Assembly (NCBI GenBank): GCA_910589025.1
Contig: CAJURM010000001.1
Location: 124,001-188,000 of the forward strand
DNA length: 64,000 nt
Origin: an uncultured Odoribacter sp.
GTDB taxonomy: Bacteria; Bacteroidota; Bacteroidia; Bacteroidales; Marinifilaceae
Direction: 5' to 3'
Below, in pieces: positions 1 through 9,031 of this stretch. Position numbers and translations under genes: made by a program. Each line of letters opens with the position of its first letter. Position 1 is the stretch's first letter. The notes under the pieces are model-generated. The model had not been told where the DNA came from. It saw only the letters and a program-made list of their open reading frames with translations, and did no database searches.

Positions 1-252
1 GTTATGCAGACGGATATGAATGAGTATAAATGTTACGATGCGACCTGTACGAATTGTATAGATGCAGATACTCATATTGAAATTACAGCCGGTGATCAGA
101 TTGCCAAGTGTCCTACTTGTAAAACACAGTTTTTTCTTCCATACGGTATTCCTTTGAATGCAGAAGAAGATGAAAATGAGGCGAAGAAGATAGCTCCGCT
201 TCAATCTTACCCTGTAGATGTTGCTGGAAATATACTGATTGTCAGGTATTAA
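1..252 (+). CDS. Rieske-like lipoprotein, C-terminal part (partial)
   Basis: The reading frame is open at the left edge, so the gene probably begins outside the window and the ATG at position 4 need not be the start. The visible 82 residues hold two cysteine pairs, CTNC and CPTC, about 20 residues apart, followed by a glycine-rich turn and a C-terminal strand pattern (QSYPVDVAGNILIVRY). This matches the end of a family of Bacteroidetes lipoproteins usually annotated as Rieske-like or nitrite reductase small subunit-like. The Rieske histidines are replaced by cysteines, so the site looks more suited to zinc or a rubredoxin-type metal than to a 2Fe-2S Rieske cluster; that is inference. The N-terminal lipobox cannot be seen here. 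Confidence 0.6.
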   Translation, partial: VMQTDMNEYKCYDATCTNCIDADTHIEITAGDQIAKCPTCKTQFFLPYGIPLNAEEDENEAKKIAPLQSYPVDVAGNILIVRY

Positions 253-327
253 TTGTATGGTGAAAACGGCGCTGATAAAAATATTACACGTTCTGCAAAA
301 TTATAGAAAAAGTATCTTCTTTTTTTT

Positions 328-335
328 TACCTTTG
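328..335 (+). promoter_or_regulatory. Bacteroidetes -7 box for purH
   Basis: TACCTTTG matches the Bacteroidetes -7 consensus TAnnTTTG exactly and lies about 50 bp before the purH ATG. No clear TTTG -33 box is seen at the expected distance. Confidence 0.5.
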
Positions 336-385
336 CCACAAAATCAGAGTAGTAAATCATAAAATCACAAAGAACCGACATCCGG

Positions 386-1921
386 ATGAAAAGAGCGTTA
401 ATAAGTGTTTTTGATAAAACTGGAATTGTTGATTTTGCAAAATCCCTCGACTCGTTGGGATGGCAAATCATTTCAACCGGAGGAACCTCGAAAAAACTGA
501 AAGAAGAAGGCATTCAAGTACAAGATATTTCAGATCTGACCCGGTTCCCCGAATGCTTTGATGGCAGAGTAAAAACGTTACACCCTAATGTAGAAGGAGG
601 AATCCTGGCTATACGGGATAATGAAAACCATCAGAAGCAGATGTCTGAATTAGGTGTTGAACCTATTGATATTGTAGTATGTAATCTCTATCCTTTTAAA
701 CAAACCGTTTTAAAGCCGGGCGTTTCACACGAAGAAATTATAGAGAATATTGATATTGGCGGACCGACCATGATCCGGGCTGCAGCCAAAAATTATAAAT
801 TTGTAACGGTTATTACTGATCCGGAAGATTATCCAAAAGTCATTGAAGAGCTGCAGACTAACGGAGAGACTTCCGCTTCGACTAAAGAAATGTTAGCGGC
901 AAAGGTGTTTATCCATACGGCTCATTATGATGCTTTAATTGCCGATTATTTTTCTGAACGCTTGGAGATTGCTTCTCCGAAAACCTTGACTCTTACTTAT
1001 GAAAAGAAACAGGATTTAAGATATGGCGAAAATCCGCACCAGTCGGCGACGTTCTATACCTCCATTAAGGGAACGAAAGGCACATTGACTTCTGCTATAC
1101 AACTTCACGGAAAGGAGTTATCTTATAATAACATAGGAGATACAGACGGAGCGTTAGAGGTGTTAAAGGAATTTGACGAACCGACCATTGTGGCAGCCAA
1201 GCATGCAAATCCCTGTGGTGTTGGTAGTGCTGATACTCTTCTGGAAGCTTATAAAAAAGCATATGAAGCCGATCCGGTTTCCATTTTTGGCGGGATTGTG
1301 GCTGCGAATCAAGAGATTGACGGAGCAACAGCTGCGGAGATGGCAAAGGTGTTTCTGGAAGTAATAGTTGCTCCTTCTTATTCGCAGGAAGCTCTTGACA
1401 TCCTGACCAAGAAAAAGAATATCCGTTTGCTGCAATTGGAGGAAATCGGACACAAAGATAAAAAAGCAGCTAAAGCGAAGACTGTATTGGGGGGATTGCT
1501 TATCCAGAGTTTGGATACGGAGTTGATTTCTGAAAAAGACTTGAAAATAGTTAGTAAGCGTAAACCTACGGTACAGGAGATGGATGACCTTCTCTTTGCA
1601 TGGAAAGTTGTAAAGCATACCAAATCGAATGGTATTGCTATTGCAAAGGATAAATGCACGACAGGTGTAGGTCCCGGTCAGGTTAGTCGTATTTGGGCAC
1701 TGGAGAATGCTATTCGTCAGGGAGGTGAGCGTATTGCGGGCAGTGTCATGGCTTCCGATGCGTTTTTCCCTTTCCCTGATTGTGTGGAAGCTGCACATAA
1801 AGCGGGTATTACTGCCATTATTCAGCCGGGAGGTTCTGTACGGGATCAGGAATCCATTGAAGCAGCAGACCGTTACGGCATTGCGATGATATTTACAGGT
1901 ATGAGACATTTCAAACATTAA
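386..1921 (+). CDS. purH: Bifunctional AICAR transformylase / IMP cyclohydrolase
   Basis: PurH carries out the last two steps of de novo purine synthesis: formyl transfer from 10-formyl-THF to AICAR, then ring closure to IMP. The 511-residue length is normal for the family. The N-terminus (MKRALISVFDKTG) and STGGTSKKL are the methylglyoxal-synthase-like cyclohydrolase domain (about residues 1-190). The rest is the transformylase domain, with ENPHQSA, KHANPCGV and the C-terminal DAFFPFPD. The ATG at 386 gives the conserved start and sits 50 bp behind a good -7 box. The mre operon follows after 6 bp, so purH may be cotranscribed with cell-shape genes. The formyl donor can be supplied by fhs (34261), elsewhere in this window. 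Confidence 0.97.
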   Translation: MKRALISVFDKTGIVDFAKSLDSLGWQIISTGGTSKKLKEEGIQVQDISDLTRFPECFDGRVKTLHPNVEGGILAIRDNENHQKQMSELGVEPIDIVVCNLYPFKQTVLKPGVSHEEIIENIDIGGPTMIRAAAKNYKFVTVITDPEDYPKVIEELQTNGETSASTKEMLAAKVFIHTAHYDALIADYFSERLEIASPKTLTLTYEKKQDLRYGENPHQSATFYTSIKGTKGTLTSAIQLHGKELSYNNIGDTDGALEVLKEFDEPTIVAAKHANPCGVGSADTLLEAYKKAYEADPVSIFGGIVAANQEIDGATAAEMAKVFLEVIVAPSYSQEALDILTKKKNIRLLQLEEIGHKDKKAAKAKTVLGGLLIQSLDTELISEKDLKIVSKRKPTVQEMDDLLFAWKVVKHTKSNGIAIAKDKCTTGVGPGQVSRIWALENAIRQGGERIAGSVMASDAFFPFPDCVEAAHKAGITAIIQPGGSVRDQESIEAADRYGIAMIFTGMRHFKH

Positions 1922-1927
1922 AACAAT

Positions 1928-2950
1928 ATGGGATTATTTTCATTTTTATCACAAGATATAGCGGTTGACTTGGGTACGGCCAATACCATCATCATCAATA
2001 GTGACAAGATGGTTGTAAACGAACCGTCTATTGTTGCTATTGACAGGAGAACGGAAAAGGTAATTGCTATTGGCGAAAAAGCCCGGCAGATGCAAGGAAA
2101 AACCCACGACAACATTAAGACCATCCGTCCGTTGAGAGATGGAGTGATTGCCGATTTTAATGCTGCGGAACAGATGATCCGTGGGATGATAAAAATGGCA
2201 AACATCAATAATAAATTCTTCTCTCCTTCTTTACGGATCGTCATTTGTATTCCTTCCGGTAGTACAGAAGTTGAAGTCCGCGCTGTACGTGACTCTTCTG
2301 AGCACGCTGGCGGTCGTGATGTCTACATGATATATGAGCCTATGGCAGCTGCTTTGGGTATCGGTTTGGATGTAGAAGCACCGGAAGGAAATATGATTGT
2401 GGATATAGGCGGTGGAACAACCGAGATTGCTGTAATTTCTTTGGGCGGGATTGTTACAAATAAATCCATTCGTATTGCCGGAGATGATCTGACTGATGAT
2501 ATTCAGGAATATATGCGTCATCAGCATAACATCAAAATTGGAGAAAGAACAGCTGAGGAGATTAAGATACATGTAGGGTCTGCTTTGTCCGAGCTGGATG
2601 AACCTCCTGCCGATTTTATCGTACAGGGACCGAACCAGATGACCTCCCTTCCGGTGGAAGTGCCTGTCTCCTATCAGGAAATTGCCCATTGTTTGGAAAA
2701 ATCCATTTCCAAAATAGAGATTGCTATTTTAGGGGCACTGGAACAAACACCTCCCGAATTGTATGCGGATATTGTCAATAAAGGTATTTATCTGGCCGGT
2801 GGTGGTGCTTTATTGAGAGGATTGGACAAGCGTCTGTCTGATAAATTGAACATCCCCTTCCACATTGCAGAAGACCCGTTGCGGGCTGTTGCTAGAGGAA
2901 CCGGTATTGCTTTGAAAAATGTGGATAAATTCTCATTCCTGATCAGATAA
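1928..2950 (+). CDS. mreB: Rod-shape actin homologue MreB
   Basis: MreB is the bacterial actin that polymerises under the membrane and directs side-wall peptidoglycan synthesis. The 340-residue length is typical. The phosphate-1 loop is VDLGTANTIII near the N-terminus, phosphate-2 is DIGGGTTEIAV near residue 160, and the adenosine motif is LAGGGALLRGLD near residue 290. A short amphipathic N-terminal stretch (MGLFSFL) resembles the membrane-binding helix of other MreBs. It starts 6 bp after purH and heads the order mreB-mreC-mreD-mrdA-rodA, the complete elongasome set, on one strand with short gaps, so co-transcription is likely. Confidence 0.97.
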   Translation: MGLFSFLSQDIAVDLGTANTIIINSDKMVVNEPSIVAIDRRTEKVIAIGEKARQMQGKTHDNIKTIRPLRDGVIADFNAAEQMIRGMIKMANINNKFFSPSLRIVICIPSGSTEVEVRAVRDSSEHAGGRDVYMIYEPMAAALGIGLDVEAPEGNMIVDIGGGTTEIAVISLGGIVTNKSIRIAGDDLTDDIQEYMRHQHNIKIGERTAEEIKIHVGSALSELDEPPADFIVQGPNQMTSLPVEVPVSYQEIAHCLEKSISKIEIAILGALEQTPPELYADIVNKGIYLAGGGALLRGLDKRLSDKLNIPFHIAEDPLRAVARGTGIALKNVDKFSFLIR

Positions 2951-2977
2951 GTTGGATGTCAGCAATAATTTAAAACA

Positions 2978-3799
2978 GTGAAGAATATTATAAAACTTAT
3001 ATTAAAGTATCATTTTACTATAATTTTTATATTACTGGAATTTATATCCTTTTCTCTGATGGTTGAACACAATAACTATCAGAGAACTGTTTTTTTCAGA
3101 CATACAGCTTCATTTTTTTGCTACATCTCTTCCTATGTTACGGATATTCAGGAATATTTTTCTTTGAAATCAGTAAATGACAAATTGGTTGAAGAGAATA
3201 CCAATCTGAAAAACCGATTAGAACAGCTTGCTGCCTATCGAGAACATTATTATTTGGATTCGTTGGAAATACAGGGAGATTATATTTATTACAAAGCCAA
3301 AATAGTCAACAGTTCTTTTAATAAAACCAAAAACTATCTTACCCTCAACAGAGGGAATAATGACGGAATCCGTAGTGAGATGGCGGTATGCTCAAAAGAC
3401 GGAGTTATTGGTGTGGTAAAAAACACCAGCAACCATTTCTCTTTTATTATTCCATTGATTAATGTTAACTTGAGAGTTTCTGCTAAGATTAAGAAAAACG
3501 GGTATTACGGCTCCTTGCAGTGGGACGGAAATGACTATCGTTACTCCTTTTTAAATGACATACCCTTTCATGTCAATGTAGAACAGGGAGATACTATTGT
3601 TACCTCCGGTCACTCCTCCATTTTTCCGGAAGGAGAACTGATTGGTTTTGTTGAAACGGTTGATAGGAAGACTGCCAACTTTTTATCCATAAAAGTAAAA
3701 CTTGCAACTGATTTTAAGAGACAATCGAATGTTTATATTGTTGCTTACCGTAATCAGGAAGAACAGAAACAGTTGGAACAAGAGGGAAAGAACGAATAA
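2978..3799 (+). CDS. mreC: Rod-shape-determining protein MreC (GTG start)
   Basis: MreC is a bitopic inner-membrane protein whose periplasmic beta domain links MreB to PBP2. The 273-residue protein has one N-terminal membrane segment (about residues 10-30), a coiled coil (about 60-90, LVEENTNLKNRLEQL) and a C-terminal beta-rich domain with the family patterns NRGNNDGI and GVIGVV. The start codon is GTG at 2978; the only nearby upstream ATG (2955) runs into a stop after five codons, and the next in-frame ATG would remove the membrane segment. It lies between mreB and mreD, as is usual. Confidence 0.92.
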   Translation: MKNIIKLILKYHFTIIFILLEFISFSLMVEHNNYQRTVFFRHTASFFCYISSYVTDIQEYFSLKSVNDKLVEENTNLKNRLEQLAAYREHYYLDSLEIQGDYIYYKAKIVNSSFNKTKNYLTLNRGNNDGIRSEMAVCSKDGVIGVVKNTSNHFSFIIPLINVNLRVSAKIKKNGYYGSLQWDGNDYRYSFLNDIPFHVNVEQGDTIVTSGHSSIFPEGELIGFVETVDRKTANFLSIKVKLATDFKRQSNVYIVAYRNQEEQKQLEQEGKNE

Positions 3800-3816
3800 A
3801 AGAAAACCAGGGGACA

Positions 3817-4323
3817 ATGAACAATATAAAGTATCTGATACATGTTGTTATTCTGTATATCATCCAATTGACAATTTTGGATAACATACAGCTTCACTCC
3901 TATGTATATATCAATATTTATATTCTGGCTATTTTGACTTTGCCCTATAATTACAAGAAAACTTCCGTACTCTTGCTTGGTTTTTTGTTTGGGTTGCTGG
4001 TAGATCTGGCAAATAACACGATGGGAATACATGCAGCGGCAACGACTTTTATAGCCTATCTCCGCCCCCGTCTATTGCTTATGATTTCCAATCGAGATCA
4101 GATGGATGACATTCAGGGAGCCCAGAAAGTCAGCAGTTTTAGCTGGTTTTTCAAATACACTCTTTTATTGACGACGGCTTTCAATGTGGCGCTGCTCATG
4201 GCAGAAGCTTTCACTTTTAGTAATTTGGGAATTACTCTCCTGCGCATTGTGTGCAGCACTTTGGCGTCTTGTTTTTTCATTATGCTTTATTATTTCATAG
4301 CATTAAAGAAAAAACAGAGCTGA
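3817..4323 (+). CDS. mreD: Rod-shape-determining membrane protein MreD
   Basis: This is a 168-residue, very hydrophobic protein with about five predicted membrane helices, placed exactly between mreC and mrdA. MreD sequences diverge strongly, so the call rests on length, topology and operon position as much as on similarity. The segment LGFLFGLLVDLANNTMGIHAAATTF has the conserved G-hh-D pattern of MreD proteins. It acts with MreB, MreC, PBP2 and RodA in the elongasome. The gap to mreC is 17 bp and to mrdA 46 bp, with no sign of an internal promoter. Confidence 0.87.
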   Translation: MNNIKYLIHVVILYIIQLTILDNIQLHSYVYINIYILAILTLPYNYKKTSVLLLGFLFGLLVDLANNTMGIHAAATTFIAYLRPRLLLMISNRDQMDDIQGAQKVSSFSWFFKYTLLLTTAFNVALLMAEAFTFSNLGITLLRIVCSTLASCFFIMLYYFIALKKKQS

Positions 4324-4369
4324 TTTACATACGATATAGTCATACATTCAACTATATTAAAAAACAGGC

Positions 4370-6217
4370 ATGAACAAGTTTATACACAGGAAAGTTGTTA
4401 TTTCTGGACTTATTATTTTTGTATTTGTTATCTACATTCTGCAATTATTCAATTTGGAGGTGATAGACGAATCTTATAAACTTTCTGCCATAAACAACTC
4501 CCAACGGATAGAAACGCAGTACCCTGCCCGGGGGTTGATATATGACCGTAATAACAATTTGTTGGTATATAATCAGGCGGCTTATGATTTGATGGTAATT
4601 CCCCGTCAGGTAAAGGCTTTTGATACGACTGAATTAGTTCATATTCTGGGTATCACGCCGGAATTGTTGAAACGGAATCTGGACAAGTGCAAACGGTATT
4701 CCCGGTATAAGGCTTCCATCGTCGTTTCCCAAATTACCGATACGAAATATGCCCGTTTGCAGGAGAAGTTGTATAAATACCCCGGCTTTTTCATTCAAAC
4801 GAGAACGCTACGGAAATACAATGTTGCCCATTCGGCTGATGTGTTCGGGTATATCGGGGAAGTTAGCCAAAGTCAGATTGAACGCGACAGTACCTATGCA
4901 TCCGGGGATTATATCGGAATCAACGGACTGGAAAAAAGCTATGAACCGATACTGAGAGGCACGAAGGGGAAAAAAATCTTGTTAGTAGACAATTATAACC
5001 GTATTAAAGGTTCCTATAAAAACGGTGAATATGATGAACCTGCCGTTGTGGGTGGAAATTTGACAACAACGTTGGACATTAATTTGCAGGAATATGCCTA
5101 TCGATTGATGCAGAATAAAAAAGGAGGAATTATTGCTATCGAACCAGCTACAGGGGAAATACTATTAAAAGTATCCAGCCCAGGATACGATCCCCAGCTA
5201 CTGGTTGGTTTGGAACGGGGAGAAAATTACCGGGCTTTACAGCAGAATCCTCATTTACCACTTTTTGATCGTACGGTTACTGCTACCTACCCTCCTGGAT
5301 CTGTTTTTAAGACCATACAGGGTTTGATTGGTTTGCAGGAAGGCGTTATTACACCTGCTACGACTTACGAATGTTATTATGGCAATTTCTTTAATGGACA
5401 GTTTATGAAATGTCACGGACACTCGTCCCCGCTTAGCCTGAAAGGAGGCATCCAGAATTCCTGTAACCCTTATTTCGTAAATGTTTTTCGCCGGGTGCTT
5501 GAAAATAATAAATATACCAATGTTCGGGAGGCTTATGGAAAATGGCGGGACTATGTGCTTGAGTTCGGATTGGGACAATGTATCTGTCCCGATTTTATGA
5601 ACGAATCAGCAGGTTCTATCCCGACACAGGCCTATTACGACAAAATTTTCCGTACTCAGAATTGGTACTATACCTATATCATGTCACTTTCCATCGGACA
5701 GGGCGAATTGCTGATAACACCCTTGCAAATGGCCAATATTGTGACCTGCATAGCTAACCGTGGATATTATATTACTCCCCATATTGTACGGCCAATGGAT
5801 GATGCTCATCAACAGTTGATACAAAAGAAGGAACTCCATATTGACAAAAGACACTTTGAGATAATTGCCGAAGCGATGGAGAATGCTGTTAAAGAAGGTA
5901 CAGCACGAGTGGCAGCCTGTGATTCTGTAGTCGTATGCGGAAAAACCGGTACTATTCAAAATCCGCATGGACTGGACCATTCCGCTTTTTTCGCCTTTGC
6001 TCCTAAAGATAACCCTAAAATTGCCATTCTGGTTTATGTGGAGAACGGAGAATGGGGATCCAGCTATGGAGCTCCCATTGCCGGGCTGCTAATAGAAAAA
6101 TATTTGACAGGTAAGATTGCTCCCCGTAAGAAAGCCCTGGAAAAAAGGATGTTGGAAGCTAATCTGATACAACCTCGCATCGGAAAGAAAAAAGAGGCGG
6201 CTGAACTGAAAGATTAA
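4370..6217 (+). CDS. mrdA: Penicillin-binding protein 2, elongasome transpeptidase
   Basis: PBP2 cross-links the peptidoglycan made by RodA during side-wall growth. The 615-residue protein has an N-terminal membrane anchor (about residues 8-28), a dimerisation/pedestal region starting with PARGLIYDRN, and a transpeptidase domain. The active-site serine is in GSVFKTIQG (S311, K314), followed by the SxN motif as SCN near 364 and KTG as CGKTGTIQNP near 525. All three catalytic motifs are intact, so it should be active and beta-lactam sensitive. The C-terminal tail after about residue 580 is basic and probably disordered. rodA follows after 13 bp. Confidence 0.96.
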   Translation: MNKFIHRKVVISGLIIFVFVIYILQLFNLEVIDESYKLSAINNSQRIETQYPARGLIYDRNNNLLVYNQAAYDLMVIPRQVKAFDTTELVHILGITPELLKRNLDKCKRYSRYKASIVVSQITDTKYARLQEKLYKYPGFFIQTRTLRKYNVAHSADVFGYIGEVSQSQIERDSTYASGDYIGINGLEKSYEPILRGTKGKKILLVDNYNRIKGSYKNGEYDEPAVVGGNLTTTLDINLQEYAYRLMQNKKGGIIAIEPATGEILLKVSSPGYDPQLLVGLERGENYRALQQNPHLPLFDRTVTATYPPGSVFKTIQGLIGLQEGVITPATTYECYYGNFFNGQFMKCHGHSSPLSLKGGIQNSCNPYFVNVFRRVLENNKYTNVREAYGKWRDYVLEFGLGQCICPDFMNESAGSIPTQAYYDKIFRTQNWYYTYIMSLSIGQGELLITPLQMANIVTCIANRGYYITPHIVRPMDDAHQQLIQKKELHIDKRHFEIIAEAMENAVKEGTARVAACDSVVVCGKTGTIQNPHGLDHSAFFAFAPKDNPKIAILVYVENGEWGSSYGAPIAGLLIEKYLTGKIAPRKKALEKRMLEANLIQPRIGKKKEAAELKD

Positions 6218-6230
6218 TAATGGTACAGGC

Positions 6231-7652
6231 ATGAACAGACAAAACGACTTAATAAAAAATTTAGACTGGCTTTCCGTATTCTTTTATGTGGTACTGGTTT
6301 TTATGGGATGGTTGAACATATATGCTGCCGTATACGACGACAATCATAGCAGTATTTTGGATATTTCCCAGAAATATGGCAAGCAGTTGATATGGATTGG
6401 AGCCTCGTTTGTGCTGGGATTTTTTATTCTCCTAACCGACAGTAAGTTCTTTACCGCTTTTTCATTTGTTCTTTACGGCTTACTGGTCGCCTTGTTGGTG
6501 TCTGTACTGCTGTTTGGGAAAGAAGTGAATGGTGCCCGCTCCTGGTTTGAATTGGACGGCATTCGGATACAGCCTGCAGAGTTTGCCAAATTTGCCACCG
6601 CTTTAGCCATTGCGAACGTGATGAGTCGTCATGGTTTCAAGATGATGCGATTCTCCAGTCTGTTTCAAGTCGGATTGTTGCTGTTTATACCAGCAGTGCT
6701 TATAATACTCCAAAACGACACCGGGTCGGCATTGGTATATAGCTCATTTTTGCTAATGATGTACCGGGAAGGCTTGCACGGTTCAATACTGTTGCTTTTT
6801 TTTATTACGGTCATTCTTTTTATTTTCACCTTGTTGTATAGCCCTTTGACGGTGCTGGTTATTATCATCGGTAGTACTATGATTGCCTTTTTATATTATC
6901 GTCAAAACAAGTACGAATTATACCGTATCATCATTTTTCTGGCAGGATGTATTGTATTCTTTCTGTTTATCCGCTGGCTGTTTGCACTCACGATACCGGA
7001 CGAACGGATATTACTTTATTCTTATTTGCTGATGAACCTGTTTGGCATTTACTATATCTACAAACGGAAAATGAAGCACATTCTGTTGGTTATGCTGGCT
7101 TCCTGGCTTTGTATCGGTGCGACCATTACTGTGGATTATGCTTTTGACAAATTGCAGCCCCATCAAAAGGACCGCATCAACAACTTATTGGGCATAGAAA
7201 GCGATCTCACCGGTGCCGGATACAATGTAAACCAGTCGAAAATTGCTATCGGTTCGGGTGGGTTTTCCGGAAAGGGTTTTTTGCAGGGAACACAAACCAA
7301 ATTCAATTTCGTACCGGAACAGAGTACGGACTTTATTTTCTGCACCGTGGGGGAAGAATGGGGATTTGTGGGTAGTACGGTGGTCATTCTACTCTTTCTG
7401 GCGTTTATTCTGAGACTTATCTCTCTGGCAGAGCGTCAACGGTCCGATTTTTCTCGGATATACGGATACTGTGTCGCGTGCATTCTCTTTTTTCATGTGG
7501 CAATTAATGTGGGAATGACCATCGGTGTTGCGCCAGTTATCGGTATCCCGCTCCCCTTTTTTAGCTATGGCGGATCTTCCCTTTGGGCATTCACCTTGTT
7601 GATCTTTATATTTTTACGATTAGATGCAAACCGTTTGCAGGTGTTTAGTTAA
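6231..7652 (+). CDS. rodA: SEDS peptidoglycan glycosyltransferase RodA
   Basis: RodA polymerises lipid II into glycan strands in complex with PBP2. The protein is polytopic with about ten or more membrane helices. At 473 residues it is longer than the roughly 370 residues of E. coli RodA; the extra length lies in the middle (about residues 190-290), where several additional hydrophobic segments occur, a feature also common in other Bacteroidetes. SEDS signatures are present: VNGARSWFELDGIRIQPAE near 100, the extracellular-loop stretch GSGGFSGKGFLQGTQTK near 345, and the C-terminal GIPLPFFSYGGSS near 440. It is the last gene of the purH-mre-mrdA-rodA run. Confidence 0.95.
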   Translation: MNRQNDLIKNLDWLSVFFYVVLVFMGWLNIYAAVYDDNHSSILDISQKYGKQLIWIGASFVLGFFILLTDSKFFTAFSFVLYGLLVALLVSVLLFGKEVNGARSWFELDGIRIQPAEFAKFATALAIANVMSRHGFKMMRFSSLFQVGLLLFIPAVLIILQNDTGSALVYSSFLLMMYREGLHGSILLLFFITVILFIFTLLYSPLTVLVIIIGSTMIAFLYYRQNKYELYRIIIFLAGCIVFFLFIRWLFALTIPDERILLYSYLLMNLFGIYYIYKRKMKHILLVMLASWLCIGATITVDYAFDKLQPHQKDRINNLLGIESDLTGAGYNVNQSKIAIGSGGFSGKGFLQGTQTKFNFVPEQSTDFIFCTVGEEWGFVGSTVVILLFLAFILRLISLAERQRSDFSRIYGYCVACILFFHVAINVGMTIGVAPVIGIPLPFFSYGGSSLWAFTLLIFIFLRLDANRLQVFS

Positions 7653-7668
7653 TGGTGTAATTACATCA
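7653..7668. promoter_or_regulatory. Near-palindrome upstream of hutI
   Basis: TGGTGTAATTACATCA is a 16-bp near-palindrome with the perfect core TGTAATTACA (7656-7665). It lies about 85 bp before hutI and right after the rodA stop. It could be an operator for the histidine-degradation genes; no regulator gene is adjacent. A near-consensus -7 box, TACTTTAG, is at 7715-7722. Confidence 0.3.
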
Positions 7669-7752
7669 CTGCATTTGTTTTGGCACAAACGTTTTAAATT
7701 CCGATCTTTTTTCATACTTTAGGGCTTTTGTAAAAGTAACCGTAAGTCTGAA

Positions 7753-9003
7753 ATGAAAACACTGATAACAAATATAAAAAAACTGGTGCAGGTCGGTTCT
7801 TCTCCTCGCAAATGGGTAGCAGGTGAAGAAATGTCTGTCCTACCCTGTTTCTCTGATGCGTACCTGTTAATTGAAGGTGACCGGATAGCCGGATTTGGGG
7901 AAATGGACCGGCTGGATCGGAGCAAATTGGAAGAAACAGATTTCTTACAGGAAATTGATGCAAGCGGACGCCTCGTCTTGCCCTCATTCTGTGATTCACA
8001 CACCCACTTGGTCTATGCCGGAAGCCGGGAAATAGAATATATCGACAAAATTAGAGGGTTCTCTTATGAAGAAATTGCCCGGAGAGGTGGTGGTATACTG
8101 AATTCTGCTCGGCGGATGCGTCAGGCTTCTGAAGAGGAATTGTATGAAGATGCTTATGTCCGTATAGAAGAAATTGCCTCCTTGGGAACAGGAGCTGTGG
8201 AGATAAAAAGTGGTTACGGTCTGGATACGGAAAGTGAACTGAAAATGCTCAGAATTATCCGCCGTCTTAAAGAAACCACCCCTTTATTGATAAAAGCTAC
8301 GTTCTTGGGGGCTCATGCCGTCCCAGAAGAATATAAAGGCCGACAGACCGAATATGTCGATTTGATTATAAACGAAATGATACCCGCTGTGGCAGCAGAG
8401 GATTTGGCAGATTATATTGACGTTTTTTGCGACAAAGGCTTCTTTACCATAGAGGACACAGACCGCATGCTGAACGCAGGGATGAAATACGGACTACGTC
8501 CGAAAATACATGCAAATGAACTGGATTTTTCAGGAGGGGTGCAAGTAGGTGTAAAATATAACGCTTTATCGGTTGACCACCTGGAATATATCGGGGAAAA
8601 AGAAATACAATGCTTATTGGGAAGCGATACCATGCCAACTGTCCTGCCAGGTGCAGCATTCTTTTTGAACATGCCTTGTTCCCCCGTCCGGGAGATGATT
8701 CGAGCGGGCTTGCCAGTGGCTTTGGCTTCCGACTATAATCCGGGTTCCTCTCCTTCCGGAAACATGAAATTAGTGATGTCACTTGGCTGTGTTAATTATA
8801 AGATGCTGCCTGAAGAGGTGATTAATGCCACTACTCTTAACTCCGCCTATGCTATGGGTGTGGAAGAAGAAGTTGGGAGTATTACTGTCGGTAAACTTGC
8901 CAATTTCTATATTACCAAACCAATTCCGGGTATAGAATTTTTGCCTTATGCTTACGGAAGTAACCTTGTAGACCAGGTTTTCCTGCGGGGAAAACAATTA
9001 TAA
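7753..9003 (+). CDS. hutI: Imidazolonepropionase
   Basis: HutI hydrolyses 4-imidazolone-5-propanoate to N-formimino-L-glutamate, the third step of histidine breakdown. The 416-residue length is normal. It is a metal-dependent amidohydrolase: the metal-binding HxH is in DSHTHLVYAG (about residues 77-86), further ligands are in KIHANELDFSGG near 255 and the aspartate is in ALASDYNPGSSPS near 325. The next gene, ftcD, uses its product. The first two enzymes of the route (HutH and HutU) are not in the window. Confidence 0.96.
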   Translation: MKTLITNIKKLVQVGSSPRKWVAGEEMSVLPCFSDAYLLIEGDRIAGFGEMDRLDRSKLEETDFLQEIDASGRLVLPSFCDSHTHLVYAGSREIEYIDKIRGFSYEEIARRGGGILNSARRMRQASEEELYEDAYVRIEEIASLGTGAVEIKSGYGLDTESELKMLRIIRRLKETTPLLIKATFLGAHAVPEEYKGRQTEYVDLIINEMIPAVAAEDLADYIDVFCDKGFFTIEDTDRMLNAGMKYGLRPKIHANELDFSGGVQVGVKYNALSVDHLEYIGEKEIQCLLGSDTMPTVLPGAAFFLNMPCSPVREMIRAGLPVALASDYNPGSSPSGNMKLVMSLGCVNYKMLPEEVINATTLNSAYAMGVEEEVGSITVGKLANFYITKPIPGIEFLPYAYGSNLVDQVFLRGKQL

Positions 9004-9031
9004 CGAATTATTCAATTAAGAAACATAAACC

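Noticed and set aside
1163..1918. 251-codon minus-strand ORF
   Set aside because: Antisense to purH, with low-complexity Cys/Phe/Arg translation and no promoter.
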